Source: Megalonaias nervosa (lineage: Eukaryota; Mollusca; Bivalvia; Unionida; Unionidae). Taken from it: a stretch of DNA of 64,000 bases. The number at the start of each line of letters is the position of its first letter. Within the stretch, counting starts at the first letter, position 1. Below, in pieces: positions 48,110-59,815 of the stretch. The stretch lies in the NCBI GenBank assembly GCA_016617855.1, contig JAECUM010009430.1, positions 1-64,000 on the forward strand, given 5' to 3'. A program made the translations under genes and the position numbers. The notes under the pieces are model-generated. The model was not told the DNA's origin and did not search any database. It saw nothing but the letters and a program-made list of their open reading frames with translations.

Positions 48110-49058
48110 CTTAAAGAAAATTTGTTTTAGGCACAGGCCCTGGGCTGGTGATTTAAATAAACTCACAAGCCCTGACTAAAATTCCACAAGCCAGAACAGT
48201 TCATGTCTGTCAACTCTCAAGCCGGGAGAAAAACCTCCCGATTTTTGGGTTATTTCCACATCTACCTCCTGATCTCATAATATCTTCCAATTTTTCGCAG
48301 AGAACTCCCAATTATTACATTATGTCTGCCAATTTTCATTTCTCAAAAAAAACACCTATACATAAATAGATATATTGTATGCAATCCACAGATGCCATAT
48401 TCTATTTTATCACTTGTGAATACTGTTGTGGCGAAATAATTAATCTCACATTACACTTCTTCAGTAAATAGAAAATTAAGTTTAAACATTATTCATGTAA
48501 ATTTCAGATTTTTTAACCCCTTACAATAGTATTTAAAAAAATAAAATTTTCACCAATAGCAGTTAGTTTCAGACCCATGAATGATTACTGAATGTTGTGT
48601 AATTTTCTCTTCAAACAAAATCACATCTCCATTTCTGCCAAAGAAACTCTGCCAGTAAACACCTGTCATTCCTCTACCATATATATAAACTTTAATTACC
48701 ATGATTAAATTAAAAGAAGGAATAAAACAAAATATACCACGCAGTATATCTGTCCCCCAAAGAACTAATTCAGAATAAAATTTTATTTAGTAAACAGTGT
48801 TGCATGCCTTATAAGACTTAAACCTAAGAAAATAAGGTGGGATATAAAATCATATCTCAATTTCATATAGGACAGTGGTAATTTGACTTAGATTGTGCCG
48901 TGTTATGGCATGTATATGTCAACATCTTGAAAGTACATTTACTCATTTCATCAGCATGATCCAGATTTTCTCAGGCAAATTATTATTAGGATGGGCCTGA
49001 ACTTAAATTTGAAGGGCCCCGGGAGTCAGGCTATTGGAATTTTTGAGCACTGAAAATG
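48110..49058. other. Probable nested insertion inside a core-repeat element
   Basis: This block separates two partial core units of the same family. It begins near CAGGCCCTGGGCTGGTG and ends near GAAGGGCCCCGGGAGTCAGG. It contains the short near-palindrome CGGGAGAAAAACCTCCCG at 48222. No coding sequence; no clear target duplication. Confidence 0.45.
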
Positions 49059-49059
49059 A

Positions 49060-49500
49060 AAATAACTAACCCTTAATATGGACATCATGGTGGCTTTCTT
49101 GAAAATATTGTTATCTCTACTCCAAAATAGATGGCTATATTGACATGGGGTTTTCACCCATAAACTTATATACTAGTTGGTCCTAAATGAAAATGGTACC
49201 AGTCCAGTATGGCTGCCATAATGACTGTTGTGAAACTGTACTTTTTGTCACTACTCCCACTGAATGGATGATCGTTATGAAATGGGTTTGTCCAAAAGAT
49301 TTCAAACGATGTCTACTAAATGAAAATGGTGCCAGTCTGACATACAGTATATCCATCACAGTAGCTAAAAGTGTAAAAACCTGGCTATCATAGATGGTTT
49401 CCATACTTGGTAGATGAAAAAGAAAGAAAGAAATGACCTTATACATGTATTATTCTTGGAAATTCTTTTTGCCCAGTAGAGCATCAGTTAGTTCCATATA
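49060..49500 (+). mobile_element. Core-repeat element, copy D
   Basis: Continuation of copy C: core units with ATGGACATCATGGTGGC, GACATGGGGTTTTCACCC and TATGGCTGCCATAATGAC. The right end is recognisable by GATGGTTTCCATACTTGG and AGTAGAGCATCAGTTAG. Confidence 0.65.
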
Positions 49501-50094
49501 CTTATGAGACTTTGCGGATTAATTATCGACTAATTGTATTCATATACTGTATCTATCTGTTATGTATCCACTGTAGTGTATGACTTTTTGTGTTGAACTT
49601 TTTTACTATTTTCTGAGTTGTACAAATAATTGATGCTCGAAAAAAGGAAATTTTTTTAAGATACCTATAAATTTGCATATTTTCAATCAAAAAAGTTATC
49701 GGCACAAAGAATTAGAGGATAACAGAGCTCTAGCTATTCAGTAAAATGGATATTTTACTTTTGGTTTGGAACTAATTGTTTTTTTTTAATTTGATGTGGT
49801 ATTTAATAGAAACTATCACAATACATAATAATGCACGTGTACTTATGCATACAAAGAAGTAACACTACTGCTATGCATGTATTACAGCATCAATGGGGGA
49901 GGATTGAGGGGATGGGGTAAACCTAAAAAATGTGTCAAAAAGTATTGGGTGGGCATTATTATCAGAAGATACCAGGTAGGCATATTGTTAGGAAAAGATA
50001 TCCTTAGTAAATATTTGTGACAGTTTATAAAACAAAATGGGTTTGGTGGCAGGTTTATGAAGTACTGGTTGATCATTAGATATTGGTATTTATG
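49501..50094. other. No gene recognised
   Basis: No coding similarity. Confidence 0.4.
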
Positions 50095-50222
50095 GTTGGT
50101 TGGTTGTTTTTTTGGTTGGTTGGATGGATGGATAGATTGTTGGGATGGATGGATGGATGGATTGGTGGGATGTTAGGATGGATGGATGGATTGATGGGAT
50201 GGTTGGATGGATTTATGGATAG
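50095..50222 (+). repeat. (GGAT)n-rich minisatellite
   Basis: GGTT/GGAT tetranucleotides, including GGATGGATGGATGGATGGAT-like runs. Confidence 0.93.
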
Positions 50223-50419
50223 ATGTTTTCTCTAACAATAATCTGGAATCTTTACTTATAAATACAAGTGATGTACTTTTTGCCTGGAAATTATAGTAGT
50301 CTAGTGGTTATTGGTTGAGCTTCTGGGTTATTGGCTGGTACTTATTGTTATGGTCAAATGGTGGAGTGTTTGAGGTTCTTAAGTCATTATCAAGGAAGGT
50401 AATCCTGCTTGCATGTTTC

Positions 50420-50426
<7 letters not shown>

Positions 50427-50461
<35 letters not shown>
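50427..50461. repeat. (GA)n microsatellite
   Basis: About 17 GA units. Confidence 0.97.
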
Positions 50462-51282
50462 AAGCATTGATTGCATACTGTTTGCATAGTTTTACACATG
50501 TAGCGTAACATTGATACTCTTGGATCAATGGTTCAAGCTTTATGAATGTTTCCTTGTTGGATTGCAATACTTGTGAGTCAGTCTGTAATAATGTAGTGTT
50601 TGTCTTTAGTCATTGTTCAGACTTCAGCCTCTGGTTAATTGGGAGTGGTGGAAATTGGAACTGAACTAGAACAGCTGATTAGGGGCAGGTAGGGTGGTGA
50701 TGTTCTGTAAAAGGGGAACATGCCAAAATTAACAGGACTATTTATGATCAAGTTTCTGCCAGAATGTATAATTCTTCATAGCAGTGTTGGACACCTGTGT
50801 CTCAAGCACTTGTTGCTGAGGATAGATAGATGGATGCATGGGAAAAGTAAAGAGCTATCAGATGTATTCCTTCCAGTGTGTCTTATGCAGACACAGATTC
50901 ATCCAGCATCATGCAACAGGGGGGTCAGTATCACTGTGGTATGCAAGGCCAGGAATAAGCTTTCTGTGGGACATTTTTAGCACCTTGTCCCCTGATATTG
51001 ATTATGATTTGGGGAGTTTGCTGAGTTTTCAGTGGATACAGGCAGTGTGAGGTGGTCAAATGTCCCCTGTTGTCACTAAGAGTGTAACACTGGCATCATA
51101 ATCACAGAATGGCTTTTTATTGGTTAATATTAACGATGTATGTGTCAGTTCTACCTTTAGCATTAATTAGGCTTTGCACAATATGTAGAGGACAAAGGAA
51201 ATTCATATTTTGTTTTGTTCAAGTGATTTCCATCTTTGTGTAGCTTTCATCCATCTGAGGCCTATTCTGCTGTTTTCAGTCT
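50462..51282. other. No gene recognised
   Basis: Two overlapping short frames at 50720-51050 show no family features. Confidence 0.4.
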
Positions 51283-51317
51283 GTCTTTCTCTCTGTCTGT
51301 CTGTCTGTCTGTCTGTC
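51283..51317. repeat. (GTCT)n microsatellite
   Basis: CTGT tetranucleotides, about seven clean units. Confidence 0.95.
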
Positions 51318-51713
51318 ATTTGATTCCATCTCTATAAATACATAGCTATGTTCAAAAAGAGGCAAAATCCAGAAACATTGCAGGATGGTCATATGTGTCC
51401 TGGCAAACATTTTGCATGTACCAGCTGGGTGTTTCTCCACGCAGAGCTCAGTTACAAACACCACTCTTGCTCAATATCATACAAATATTTTGCACATTGT
51501 ACTCTCCTGTACAAAACGTTTTTCCATTAAGGCATTGTGTACAATATAAATTTCTTTGACGAATAATCTATAAAATATTATTTATATTATAAAAATTAGT
51601 GTCTGCCTTCTGTGATTTAATTGTTCAGAAGTTTGCATTCTTTGCTGAAGTAAACATTCAGAATAAGTAATTAGAGATTGGGAATAAAAATTTTTAGAAA
51701 TGAAGATTTTTCA
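51318..51713. other. No gene recognised
   Basis: AT-rich spacer. Confidence 0.4.
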
Positions 51714-52090
51714 ACTGGTCCATAGTCTTTACTAGTCAACTGGTCCATAGACTGTACCAATCAGCTGGTCCATAGACCGTACCAGTCAGCTGGTCCATAG
51801 ACTGTACCAGTCAACTGATCCATACACTGTACTAGTCAACTGATCCATACACTGTACCAGTCAGCTGGTCCATAGACTGTACTAGTCAACTGATCCATAG
51901 ACTGTACTAGTCAACTGATCCATAGACTGTACTAGTCAACTGGTCCATAGACTGTACCAGTCAGCTGGTCCATAGACTGTACCAGTCAGCTGGTCCATAG
52001 AATGTACCAGTCAACTGATCCATACACTGTACTAGTCAACTGATCCATAGACTGTACTAGTCAGCTGATCTGTACAGTATGCCAGTCAAC
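51714..52090 (+). repeat. 25-bp minisatellite, about 15 units
   Basis: TCAACTGGTCCATAGACTGT + ACCAG at exact 25-bp spacing. Variants CTGATCCATACACTGTAC cluster in blocks. Confidence 0.97.
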
Positions 52091-52112
52091 TGCTCCCAAC
52101 TCGTTACACCCA

Positions 52113-52275
52113 GTAAATGTTGTTATGATTGGATGTAAAAATGATGTTGTTACTACAACAACGTAAATGTTGTTATGATTGGATGTAAAAATGATTTTGT
52201 TACTACGACAACGTAAATGTTGTTATGATTGGATGTAAAAATGATTTTGTTACTATGACAACGTAAATGTTTATC
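52113..52275 (+). repeat. 50-bp tandem repeat, 3 units
   Basis: GTAAATGTTGTTATGATTGG starts at 52113, 52163 and 52213; a fourth start at 52263 is truncated. Confidence 0.96.
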
Positions 52276-54565
52276 CCTATATCATTTATCAGGTTTTAAA
52301 TAGTGAAAAGTCTAGTTACAGACAACAACACAGCAAAAGTGGTTGACTTTAAATTGGAATTTAATAGCGGTAATACAAAGTTTGTTGCTAATGCGTAGCT
52401 TACTCATTTTCATGATGATAAACCTCATTCGCTTGATGTGAATACATCCTCAAATAGAGTGGAAAACTCAATAGGACATGGTTGCAAGTGTTTTACTGCA
52501 TTTCAGACTTTCCCGCTTCTGTAATGATAGTCTTTACTCAAGTTATGGTAGTAGTAGCAGAATTTTCCAATTACTGGGAATTCTTATTCTCCTGTACTTC
52601 AATGTTGGGTTGATCCACAAGTTTTAGGCACAGTTCCTTCATCAGGGTCTGTTCTATTGCTGGTCGACAGTAACTTTTTAGGGTCTTTTACCCAACCTCA
52701 AGATCAAAGTGCTCATACCATCTAAAGACTTTATGTGGGGATGAATTTTCACATGAACCCGAACTTAGTCCAGATTCCTATAACCTGAATGAATTCTGAT
52801 GCATCTGATGAGTCCAGATATAATTTTTGACTCACCTTTATCTCTCCCTACTGGGTAGCTTGAATACCACTGCAGATTGTTTTCCTTAGGACGTTATATG
52901 CACACAGAGATTTGTCTCTCATCTCTGTCAGTGGTAGAGTGGTGCCTGTTTTAGCTGTTGACATCTTGGTTGTACTTCCAGTATGCAGATTACAAACAGA
53001 CATAGCCTTGTAACCTGTTCATGTGCCATTCTCATCCTTGACAAGTTTTTAAAAATACTTCAGAAATCATGTTAAGTTGAAGAATACTTCTTTAACAGAA
53101 TGAATAAAAATATATTGAAGAAAGTATAGATAGCTTCATTTTGTTCTTATCATTCTTTTAACCAATTTTGGTATTCCTGGCTTCCATCACATTCCATCCA
53201 GCTGAAATGTAAGCCAACGGAACATGAAAACATGTCCATTTGCTTGTGTGGGAATTTGTATTAGGAAAAAGACATCCGACTAAGTAAAGTCTGACTAAAA
53301 CATAAGTTTAATTGGTAGAGAAGTGCCAATATGGGCTGCCAAAAGTGGGAGATATTCTTGAAAATTTGACTTATCATTCCGATATTAAGCAACGTCGGAA
53401 CAGGCTTCACAGTGCCATTACTTGGGCAGTAAGATCTCAATGCCCAAAACATAAATATCATTGTCAGGGTCTTACATTGTAGGACTAAACAGACTACCTG
53501 TTGTCAGTAATTCAACCATTTATGCCATGTTAGGCTGCTCCATATGATCAGATGCAGGACTCTTCTTGGTCATCACAGGTCCAGTTATTTTGCACAGTGT
53601 GAATGCTTTGAAAACATCTTATTTCATGTCTTCACTTAAATCTGTAAAGCTTTATGATGTTATCTTTAAAGCAAAAGAAATAGGTATTTAATTTCAGTCC
53701 ATTTTCCTGTTAGGTCTCAAAAAAAGTCTTTTTCTGGCATATATACCTGACCCAGTTTTCACAGGTAGAAAAAAATAGGGATTGGAAGTTAAGAGGCTGT
53801 GCAGATTTTGCAATGACAGTCAAGGCTATTTTTAAATTTATCCATTGAGAATGGGCCTTGTCGATGTTGCATTCATATATTCTCAGTTCAGGGAACTACA
53901 GATAAAATTCCCCATAGGCGTATGAATTACAAGTAGAACAACATACTTTTTGTTACTTAATTGCTGGCAGAATGTAAATGCTTGAGAAAAAGTGTACTTA
54001 ATTGCTGGAAGTTGATTCTGGTACAAATGTAATTGTGTCAGAGGAATGCAGTTTGCCTTTGAAGCTGATAACAGTGAAAAAAAGAGTGTAAATCTATGCT
54101 ACAGCTTTCTCCCAGGTATGGTCTGTTTCCTGCACCATGACTGGCCATAAAAATTTATGAAAAGTACAGGAAGATATAAAAAAAATATAAGCTTACATGT
54201 TAAATTGTGTGTATGAACATGAGTATGTGCAATTTATAAATTTTTTAATTTAAATTTGTAACTTTGTTCTTTGTTATCATCATTCCAGTACATATCTAAT
54301 ACAAAGATATGGAAGGAATAGTCAGCAAGAGGGATCACTAGGTCAAATAGTAGTATTAACTGTGTACTTTCTGTGTGGGAATTGGTGCAGTAGCTGGGAC
54401 CAGCACTTCAATCTCATGCAGGTCAGGGCTGGATGTTTAATGCTTATTCTGCATCCCAGAACTGCAGTCTGATGTAAAACTTTTTTCTAAAATACTTTTC
54501 TGATATTTCAGTACCTGTAGCAGCAAACAGTTGACTGATCTTAAGCCTCTCAGTACTTAGCTCTT
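52276..54565. other. No gene recognised (about 2.3 kb)
   Basis: No coding similarity and no repeats recognised. Small frames on the - strand at 53261 and 54444 show no family features. Confidence 0.4.
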
Positions 54566-54762
54566 TATTGGGACAATTACTCCACATATAGAATCTATGA
54601 TGGGGTTTGGACCGAGACAAGGAAATTCCAGTCAAGGGGTTACATTATTTGTCTCCCCATGAGGCTTGCCAAGTGGAGAGACATATAATGTAACCCCGCG
54701 ACTGGGATTTCCTTGTCTCGGTCCAAACCCCCAATGTAGATTATTTTTCTCACCCAATATTT
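54566..54762. mobile_element. Near-perfect hairpin (foldback) MITE
   Basis: 54592-54656 and 54675-54742 are reverse complements with only a few mismatches and a one- or two-base length difference. The shared segment is GGTTTGGACCGAGACAAGGA, and the loop is 18 bases (54657-54674). Weaker symmetry extends out to TATTGGG (54567) and CCCAATA (54754). No coding capacity. A transcript across it would fold into a ~65-bp stem. Confidence 0.85.
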
Positions 54763-55059
54763 TCCTTTAAAGTAAAAAGAACTCTTCACTAGTGTAATAT
54801 AGTTCATGTCCAAATGTTTACATGTGGCTCATTAATACAAATATGTTAATGAGGGCTGTGGTGTGACCGTTGCATCCGAAGTACACAGTTTATACTTGTG
54901 AGCAAAGAAAAATAACAACATAAAACATCGCATAGTAATGAGGTATTATCACAATTAATATATGGATATTATATGAAATTAACAATAAATAATTAATATT
55001 TATTACAAGAAGCTGTTTCATTTTCATCAGTTCCAATTTTGAAAAGTTTTATTGTAAAT
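54763..55059. other. No gene recognised
   Basis: AT-rich spacer between hairpin and LINE. Confidence 0.4.
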
Positions 55060-55258
55060 AATGAAAACAATAATAATAATAATAATGAGGACTTTGTATA
55101 GTGCCTAATCTTTAGAAGCTCTAAACGCTTTACAACATTTGACAACACTTAAAAAACATATATATTGATATGATTATGAAAATAAAAACAAACACCACGA
55201 AATTAGAAAACAGAAAACATGCTGTAAATATTTAAGATAAGGATACATTATTAGGTCA

Positions 55259-56278
55259 TTAAGTCTGTTCTTGCAGTTGAAACAGGTGAGTTTTAAGAGT
55301 GCTCTTGAATGAGATCACCGTGTCTCTGTGTCTAAGTTCAGTGGGCAATTCGTTCCACGTTGCTGGGCCCTGGTATGCAAAAGAACGTTGTCCATATGAT
55401 TTCATTTTCATAGTGGGAATAATGAGAATACGAGTGTCAGAAGAGGAGCATAAGTATCTTGCTGGTGTGTACACATGGGTGAGGTCGGATAGGTATGCTG
55501 GACTGGAGCCCGTCAGTGAAATGTAGCACAGAGAAAAAATTTTTTGTTTAATTCTGGACTGAATGGATAGCCAGTGTAGGGTACAGAGCAGGGGGGAGGC
55601 GTGCTCTGATTGTGGTACTCTAAGGATGATCCGAGAAGCTGTGTTTTGAACTTCTTGAAGTTTCTGGAGTAGATATTGAGACAAACCAGACAGAATTGAG
55701 TTACAATAGTCCAGTCTTGAAAGTACTAAGGAACACACAAGTGTTTTAGTGGCATCAACTGAAAGATACTTGCAAATGGAGCTGATGCATCTGAGCTCAA
55801 GATATGCGGCCTTGCATATGTTCATGACATGTTGGTGTAATGAGAGAGTACTGTCGAGAGTAACACCTAGGTTTTGTACTGACTGTGTGAATTTAATGTT
55901 GGTGTTGCTAATATTTATTGTCTGAGGTAAAGGATGTGAATGAGAAAGTCTTTGTGTTGTAATCAGAATGGCTTCAGTTTTATCATCATTCATCTGCAGC
56001 TTGTTACATGTCATCCATGATTTCACATCGGAAATGCACCTCTCTATACCTTGGATGGTAGCTTCAGCTTCAGTTGGGTGGCTAGATTTGTATATTTGGG
56101 TGTCATCAGCATACAATTGGTGAGACACTGGATGATGATCTATGACATTTGAGAGTGGCTGAGTGTATAGAATGAAGAGAACAGGTCCAAGAACAGACCC
56201 CTGTGGAACACTACAACATAGATCAACTGGGCTGGAGTGTTTTCCATTTGTGGACACAGTTTGTGTCCTTTTGACCAA
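55259..56278 (-). pseudogene. LINE ORF2, reverse transcriptase catalytic half and C-terminus
   Basis: 339 codons open. VPQGSVLGPVLFILY (residues 24-38) is RT block 4 and LYADDTQIY (55-63) is the catalytic box. A thumb-like region follows, with DYCNSILSGLSQ near 186-197, and the C-terminal QRSFAYQGPATWNELP (near 297-312) is a motif common in CR1/L2-type LINEs. The segment is uninterrupted, but upstream the frame hits TAG about 13 codons before the first ATG used here, so it is the 3' part of a broken ORF. The enzyme would copy LINE (and perhaps SINE) RNA at nicked target DNA. Confidence 0.85.
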
Positions 56279-56326
56279 GTAGGACTTGAACCATATTAAG
56301 GCTGTATCGTGAATGCCAAATACATG

Positions 56327-56557
56327 CTAGAGACGGTGCAGTAATATATCATGGTCTATTGTGTCAAATGCTGCAGACAAGTCAAGGAGAGTGAGGACTG
56401 TAATCTTTCCGCTATCCACAGCAGAGAGAAGGTCATTAACTACTTTCAGAAGAGTAGTTTCAGTACTGTGGCAAGGGTGATATGCAGACTGTACATTGCT
56501 AAAAAGACTGTTTGAATTCAGATGAGAAACGATGAGAAACAAGTTGGGATAGAACAA
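56327..56557 (-). pseudogene. LINE ORF2, RT blocks 2-3
   Basis: Contains LFSNVQSAYHPCHSTETTL and then LLDLSAAFDTIDHDILLHRL, the block carrying the first catalytic aspartate. The frame ends at a TAG after HRL; the protein would otherwise continue straight into the 55259-56278 segment. The previous piece is in another frame because of the 10-bp duplication at 56521-56540. Confidence 0.85.
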
Positions 56558-56810
56558 CTTTTTCTAAGATTTTTGACGTGAATGGGAGATTTGAAACTGG
56601 GCAGTAGTTCTTTAAATCATTTTGGTCGAGTGTTGGTTTCTTCAGCAGAGGCTTTACAATGGCAGTTTTAAAAAATGATGGGAATTCTCCCGATGAGAGT
56701 GAGGTATTAATAACATCAGTTAGTGAAGGCAATATTGGATCTAAGCACTCAAGCAGCAGTGATGTCAGAATCGGATCATGTTCACATGACTTTGGTGCAC
56801 TCTTCATCAT
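56499..56810 (-). pseudogene. LINE ORF2, RT N-terminal part
   Basis: Contains SSGEFPSFFKTAIVKPLLKK and then NYCPVSNLPFTSKILEKVV, the fingers region of LINE RT. The frame runs off after the duplicated decamer. The upstream endonuclease is absent. Confidence 0.85.
56521..56540. repeat. 10-bp tandem duplication that breaks the LINE frame
   Basis: GATGAGAAAC occurs twice in a row. Counting one copy only, the two flanking RT pieces would be in one frame. Confidence 0.9.
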
Positions 56811-56900
56811 GACAATACTGGGTACTCAGCTCTACCGTAGTTATGCTTAGTACAGACTGTAAATAAGAGTAACATGTTGCATTAGATTATTCATGGGTAA

Positions 56901-57116
56901 TTAGAGATCTGTGTCACTATCGTATATAACTCTCCTTTTCTTTGGAGGAGGTGAAACTGTTTGTGACATACTTCTCTTGTCCTTAATATTGATTGTAAAA
57001 TTACCCCCGTGTATAAAAGACCCTCCAAATACGGACCCTAACGGAAGACCATGTGCTAAACTTTCAAGTTCACGGATTCTTTGAAAATTTATTTTTCTGT
57101 CTTGGAAATATGGCAA
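56901..57116 (-). CDS. Unrecognised short frame with nuclear-signal-like tail
   Basis: About 71 codons end at a stop. The frame contains GGSFIHGGNFTINI and ends SPPPKKRRVIYDSDTDL, a basic PPKKRR cluster followed by an acidic terminus. That is a plausible C-terminal exon, and similar basic/acidic ends occur in some transposon-encoded proteins. There is no ATG at the 5' edge: the frame begins at TTG just after a TAA, and a possible splice acceptor (TTTCCAAG) lies near the start. It sits upstream of the truncated LINE but is not clearly part of it. It may be a fragment of a transposon gene or chance. Confidence 0.35.
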   Translation of the reverse strand: MPYFQDRKINFQRIRELESLAHGLPLGSVFGGSFIHGGNFTINIKDKRSMSQTVSPPPKKRRVIYDSDTDL

Positions 57117-57918
57117 GTGTTACAGTGAAATTTGCTTATGGATTAATGTGTTGACGGATAAATGATTCCTTCAGGCTGGTAAGTGCATTATTTGCCATTA
57201 AATATTGTAGGTATATTTTTGATTCAACTGGGACACAATGCAGATGCTTAACAAAATTAGAATAAAGCGTGTTTGACATAACACATTTCTGGCTGTTACT
57301 AAGTTTTCTGTAGTTGTTAAGAGAGTTGGGAGGCTATGAAGTGTATAAGTCTATAGTCTATGTGCATAGATCAGTGTTTCCTGTCATAGTTCATTTCACA
57401 CAGCATTGAGAATTTTATCCTATCTGTAGCACAGTCAATTTTCAGGTCAGCATCATTAAATGTAGCTAACAGTATATAATTTGTTTCACATGAAGTATTT
57501 CAAACTAGTTAGGTAGCTTTTACATTTAATGACGCTGACATGAAAATGTACTGAGCTAGGCCTGCATATAGGATAAAATTGACCATGCTGTGTGGAACAA
57601 ACTAGCATAATACCAAAAAGCTTGACATCATGTGGGTGTGTGTCTTTGTCTCTCTCGAAATGTTTTTGTATGGTGTGTTCTCAAAGATGGATTGACCTTA
57701 AGTTAACATGTTTTTGTTATATATTTGTTGTTGTTGTTGTTGTTTGATTTTAGAACAACTACGTCAGGCACAGCAGAAGACAAGAAGGGTTTCTTTTTTT
57801 AAAAGTAGTTCTGAGTGCGTGGATACCTTGACTGAGACGACTGGTCTGAGATGACTAGACTGAGATAAGAAAATTAAGGTTAGCAAAACAGCTAGATTTT
57901 TCTGTTGCATGGGTGAGA
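57117..57918. other. No gene recognised; (TTG)n run
   Basis: A TTG run at 57726-57744; otherwise no coding similarity. Confidence 0.4.
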
Positions 57919-57998
57919 AATCACTATAAACTGCCATACTGCAGACATCGTAGCAGTATGATTGAAATATTGCTAAAGCTATCTTAAAAATCCAAACC
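57919..57998 (+). mobile_element. SINE family 1, 3' fragment
   Basis: ATCACTATAAACTGCCATAC, then GCAGACATCGTAGCAGTATG, then AAAATCC match the 3' body end of the copies at 6642 and 19005. Confidence 0.85.
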
Positions 57999-58904
57999 AC
58001 ACACTGTACCCTCCTACCATCATCTGTGGAGGTATGTTACCTGGTGACCTAGATACACTTGGCATTTTCTGTGAAGGTGTGTTACCTGATGACCCGTATA
58101 CCATAATATTACTTCCTGTGACCTAGGTAGGAATGGGAGTAGCCAATGATCACAAGTGTCAGAGATGTCTGGTTTATCAGGGTGGCATTTCAATCACTGA
58201 AGAGTTCATTCAAGTGTGTGTTAAATATTTATCTTGTTTCAGTCAAACCAGCTATACAAGTCATGGGATGAATTTCACATGTCTGGTATTGTTGATGTGA
58301 CCTAATTCTCAGTCATAAAATATTCAGTACTTGGCACATCTTTATTACTAGTGAACATCATGTACCATTCCATTTGATTTCTTGTTGAAATAATAAATGG
58401 TATGTTGGTAAACCTGGCAGGTTTTTTTTCTGGCTGTAATTTTGCACTTTAAGAGTTATAGCTTTTAATAAATTTGCATATACCAGTAGTTGAAACCTGT
58501 CAAAATGAAGAGAACTAAACATTGGAGGTTGAGAGAGAGAGTGTGTGTTGCACAGAGCAGTAATGTATTTTATTCCAATGTTGTAATAGAATAATTTGTA
58601 AGCTTGCCTCGATGCTACAAGATATTTAGGACTTACTGAGCAAAAGAAACTATCCTATATATTTGGTTTGACGATGTGTTGATACGTGTAAAAAGAGAAA
58701 CGATGCACTCCACATAGTCAATATTTAGTATCTTTGCTGTAACAGTGGTGAAAATACACATTGAAATCAGAGAACATTCTTGTAAGCAAGCTTTACATTC
58801 AGTGTTATGATGTTAAGTTCAGGTTATTTATTGTCTGTACTGAATGAACTGTATACCATGTAATATACCAGAAGACCTTGGGATGGGATGGCTTACTTGC
58901 CATT
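57999..58904. other. No gene recognised
   Basis: A duplicated GTGTGTTACCTGRTGACC-like motif near 58033 and 58077. No coding similarity. Confidence 0.4.
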
Positions 58905-59250
58905 GTTCAACAGCCATCCATTTACTGGCACAAGTTTGTTCTTGCTACTCCTAAACTACTTGGTGGATTACCATAGAATTTCACACACACCTGAATGAAA
59001 ACTCACATCGGTGAGGTTTATGCCAGAAGACTTCTTAAGATGACCAGTTCATCCTAAATGAAAATGGTTCCAAGTTGACATCCAATATGCCCGCCATAAT
59101 TTGAAAATCCTTTTATTGCTGTAGAATATTAAAGATGGTGTCAACATTCTGCAGTTAAAAGGAAGAAATGGATTTATCTGGAATTCCTGAAAATTCTTTT
59201 TGGCAAGTAGAGTATCAATCCCATCAAGGGTCTCTTGTTCTTTTGTTAAT
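58905..59250 (+). mobile_element. Core-repeat element, copy E (one core unit)
   Basis: The left end (CAGCCATCCATTTACTGGC, AAACTACTTGG) resembles 24430-24520. One core unit follows (GAAGACTTCTTAAGATGACC, AAATGAAAATGG, TATGCCCGCCATAA). The right end is AGTTAAAAGGAAG, GAATTCCTGAAAATTC, CCCATCAAGGGTCTCTTG. Confidence 0.7.
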
Positions 59251-59317
59251 CCTTTTCCAAGCTGTTTACCTGTATAATGCAGCTGAGAAAAAGTCACTGT
59301 TTAAAATATGCACCAGA

Positions 59318-59815
59318 ACCTAAGTTTAAACCTGCCAAAAGTCAGTACATTGTCTTGTGGCATGCCTAGTTTAAACCTGCCAAAATTCAGTACATTGTCT
59401 TGTGGCATGCCTAGTTTAAACCTGCCAAAAGTTAGTACATTGTCTTGTGGCATGCCTAGTTTAAACCTGCCAAAAGTCAGTAAATTGTCTTGTGGCATGC
59501 CTAGTTTAAACCTGCCAAAAGTCAGTACATTGTCTTGTGGCATGCCTGGTTTAAACCTGCCAAAAGTCAGTACATTGTCTTGTGGCATACCTAGTTTAAA
59601 CCTGTCAAAAGTCAGTACATTGTCTTGTGGCCTGCCTAGTTTAAACCTGCCAAAAGTTAGTACATTGTCTTGTGGCATGCCTAGTTTAAACCTGCCAAAA
59701 GTCAGTACATTGTCTTGTGGCCTGCCTAGTTTAAACCTGCCAAAAGTTAGTACATTGTCTTGTGGCATGCCTAGTTTAAACCTGCCAAAAGTCAGTACAT
59801 TGTTTTGTGGCATGA
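59318..59815. repeat. 45-bp minisatellite, about 11 units
   Basis: Unit AGTTTAAACCTGCCAAAAGT + CAGTACATTGTCTTGTGGCATGCCT split at position 20. 45 is divisible by three, so long frames stay open on both strands (179 codons +, 237 codons -), each a 15-residue repeat. The contradiction between strands argues against coding. Confidence 0.97.

Larger units (their letters stand above)
55060..56825 (-). mobile_element. 5'-truncated non-LTR retrotransposon (LINE, CR1/L2-like)
   Basis: The - strand holds the reverse transcriptase and C-terminal part of an ORF2. A ~200-bp 3' untranslated region follows, ending in (ATT)n (+ strand AAT units at 55067-55086). The APE endonuclease part and ORF1 are missing, consistent with 5' truncation near 56825. 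Only two lesions break the coding frame, so the insertion is comparatively young. The clade is placed by RT style and C-terminal motif, not by a tree. Confidence 0.85.
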
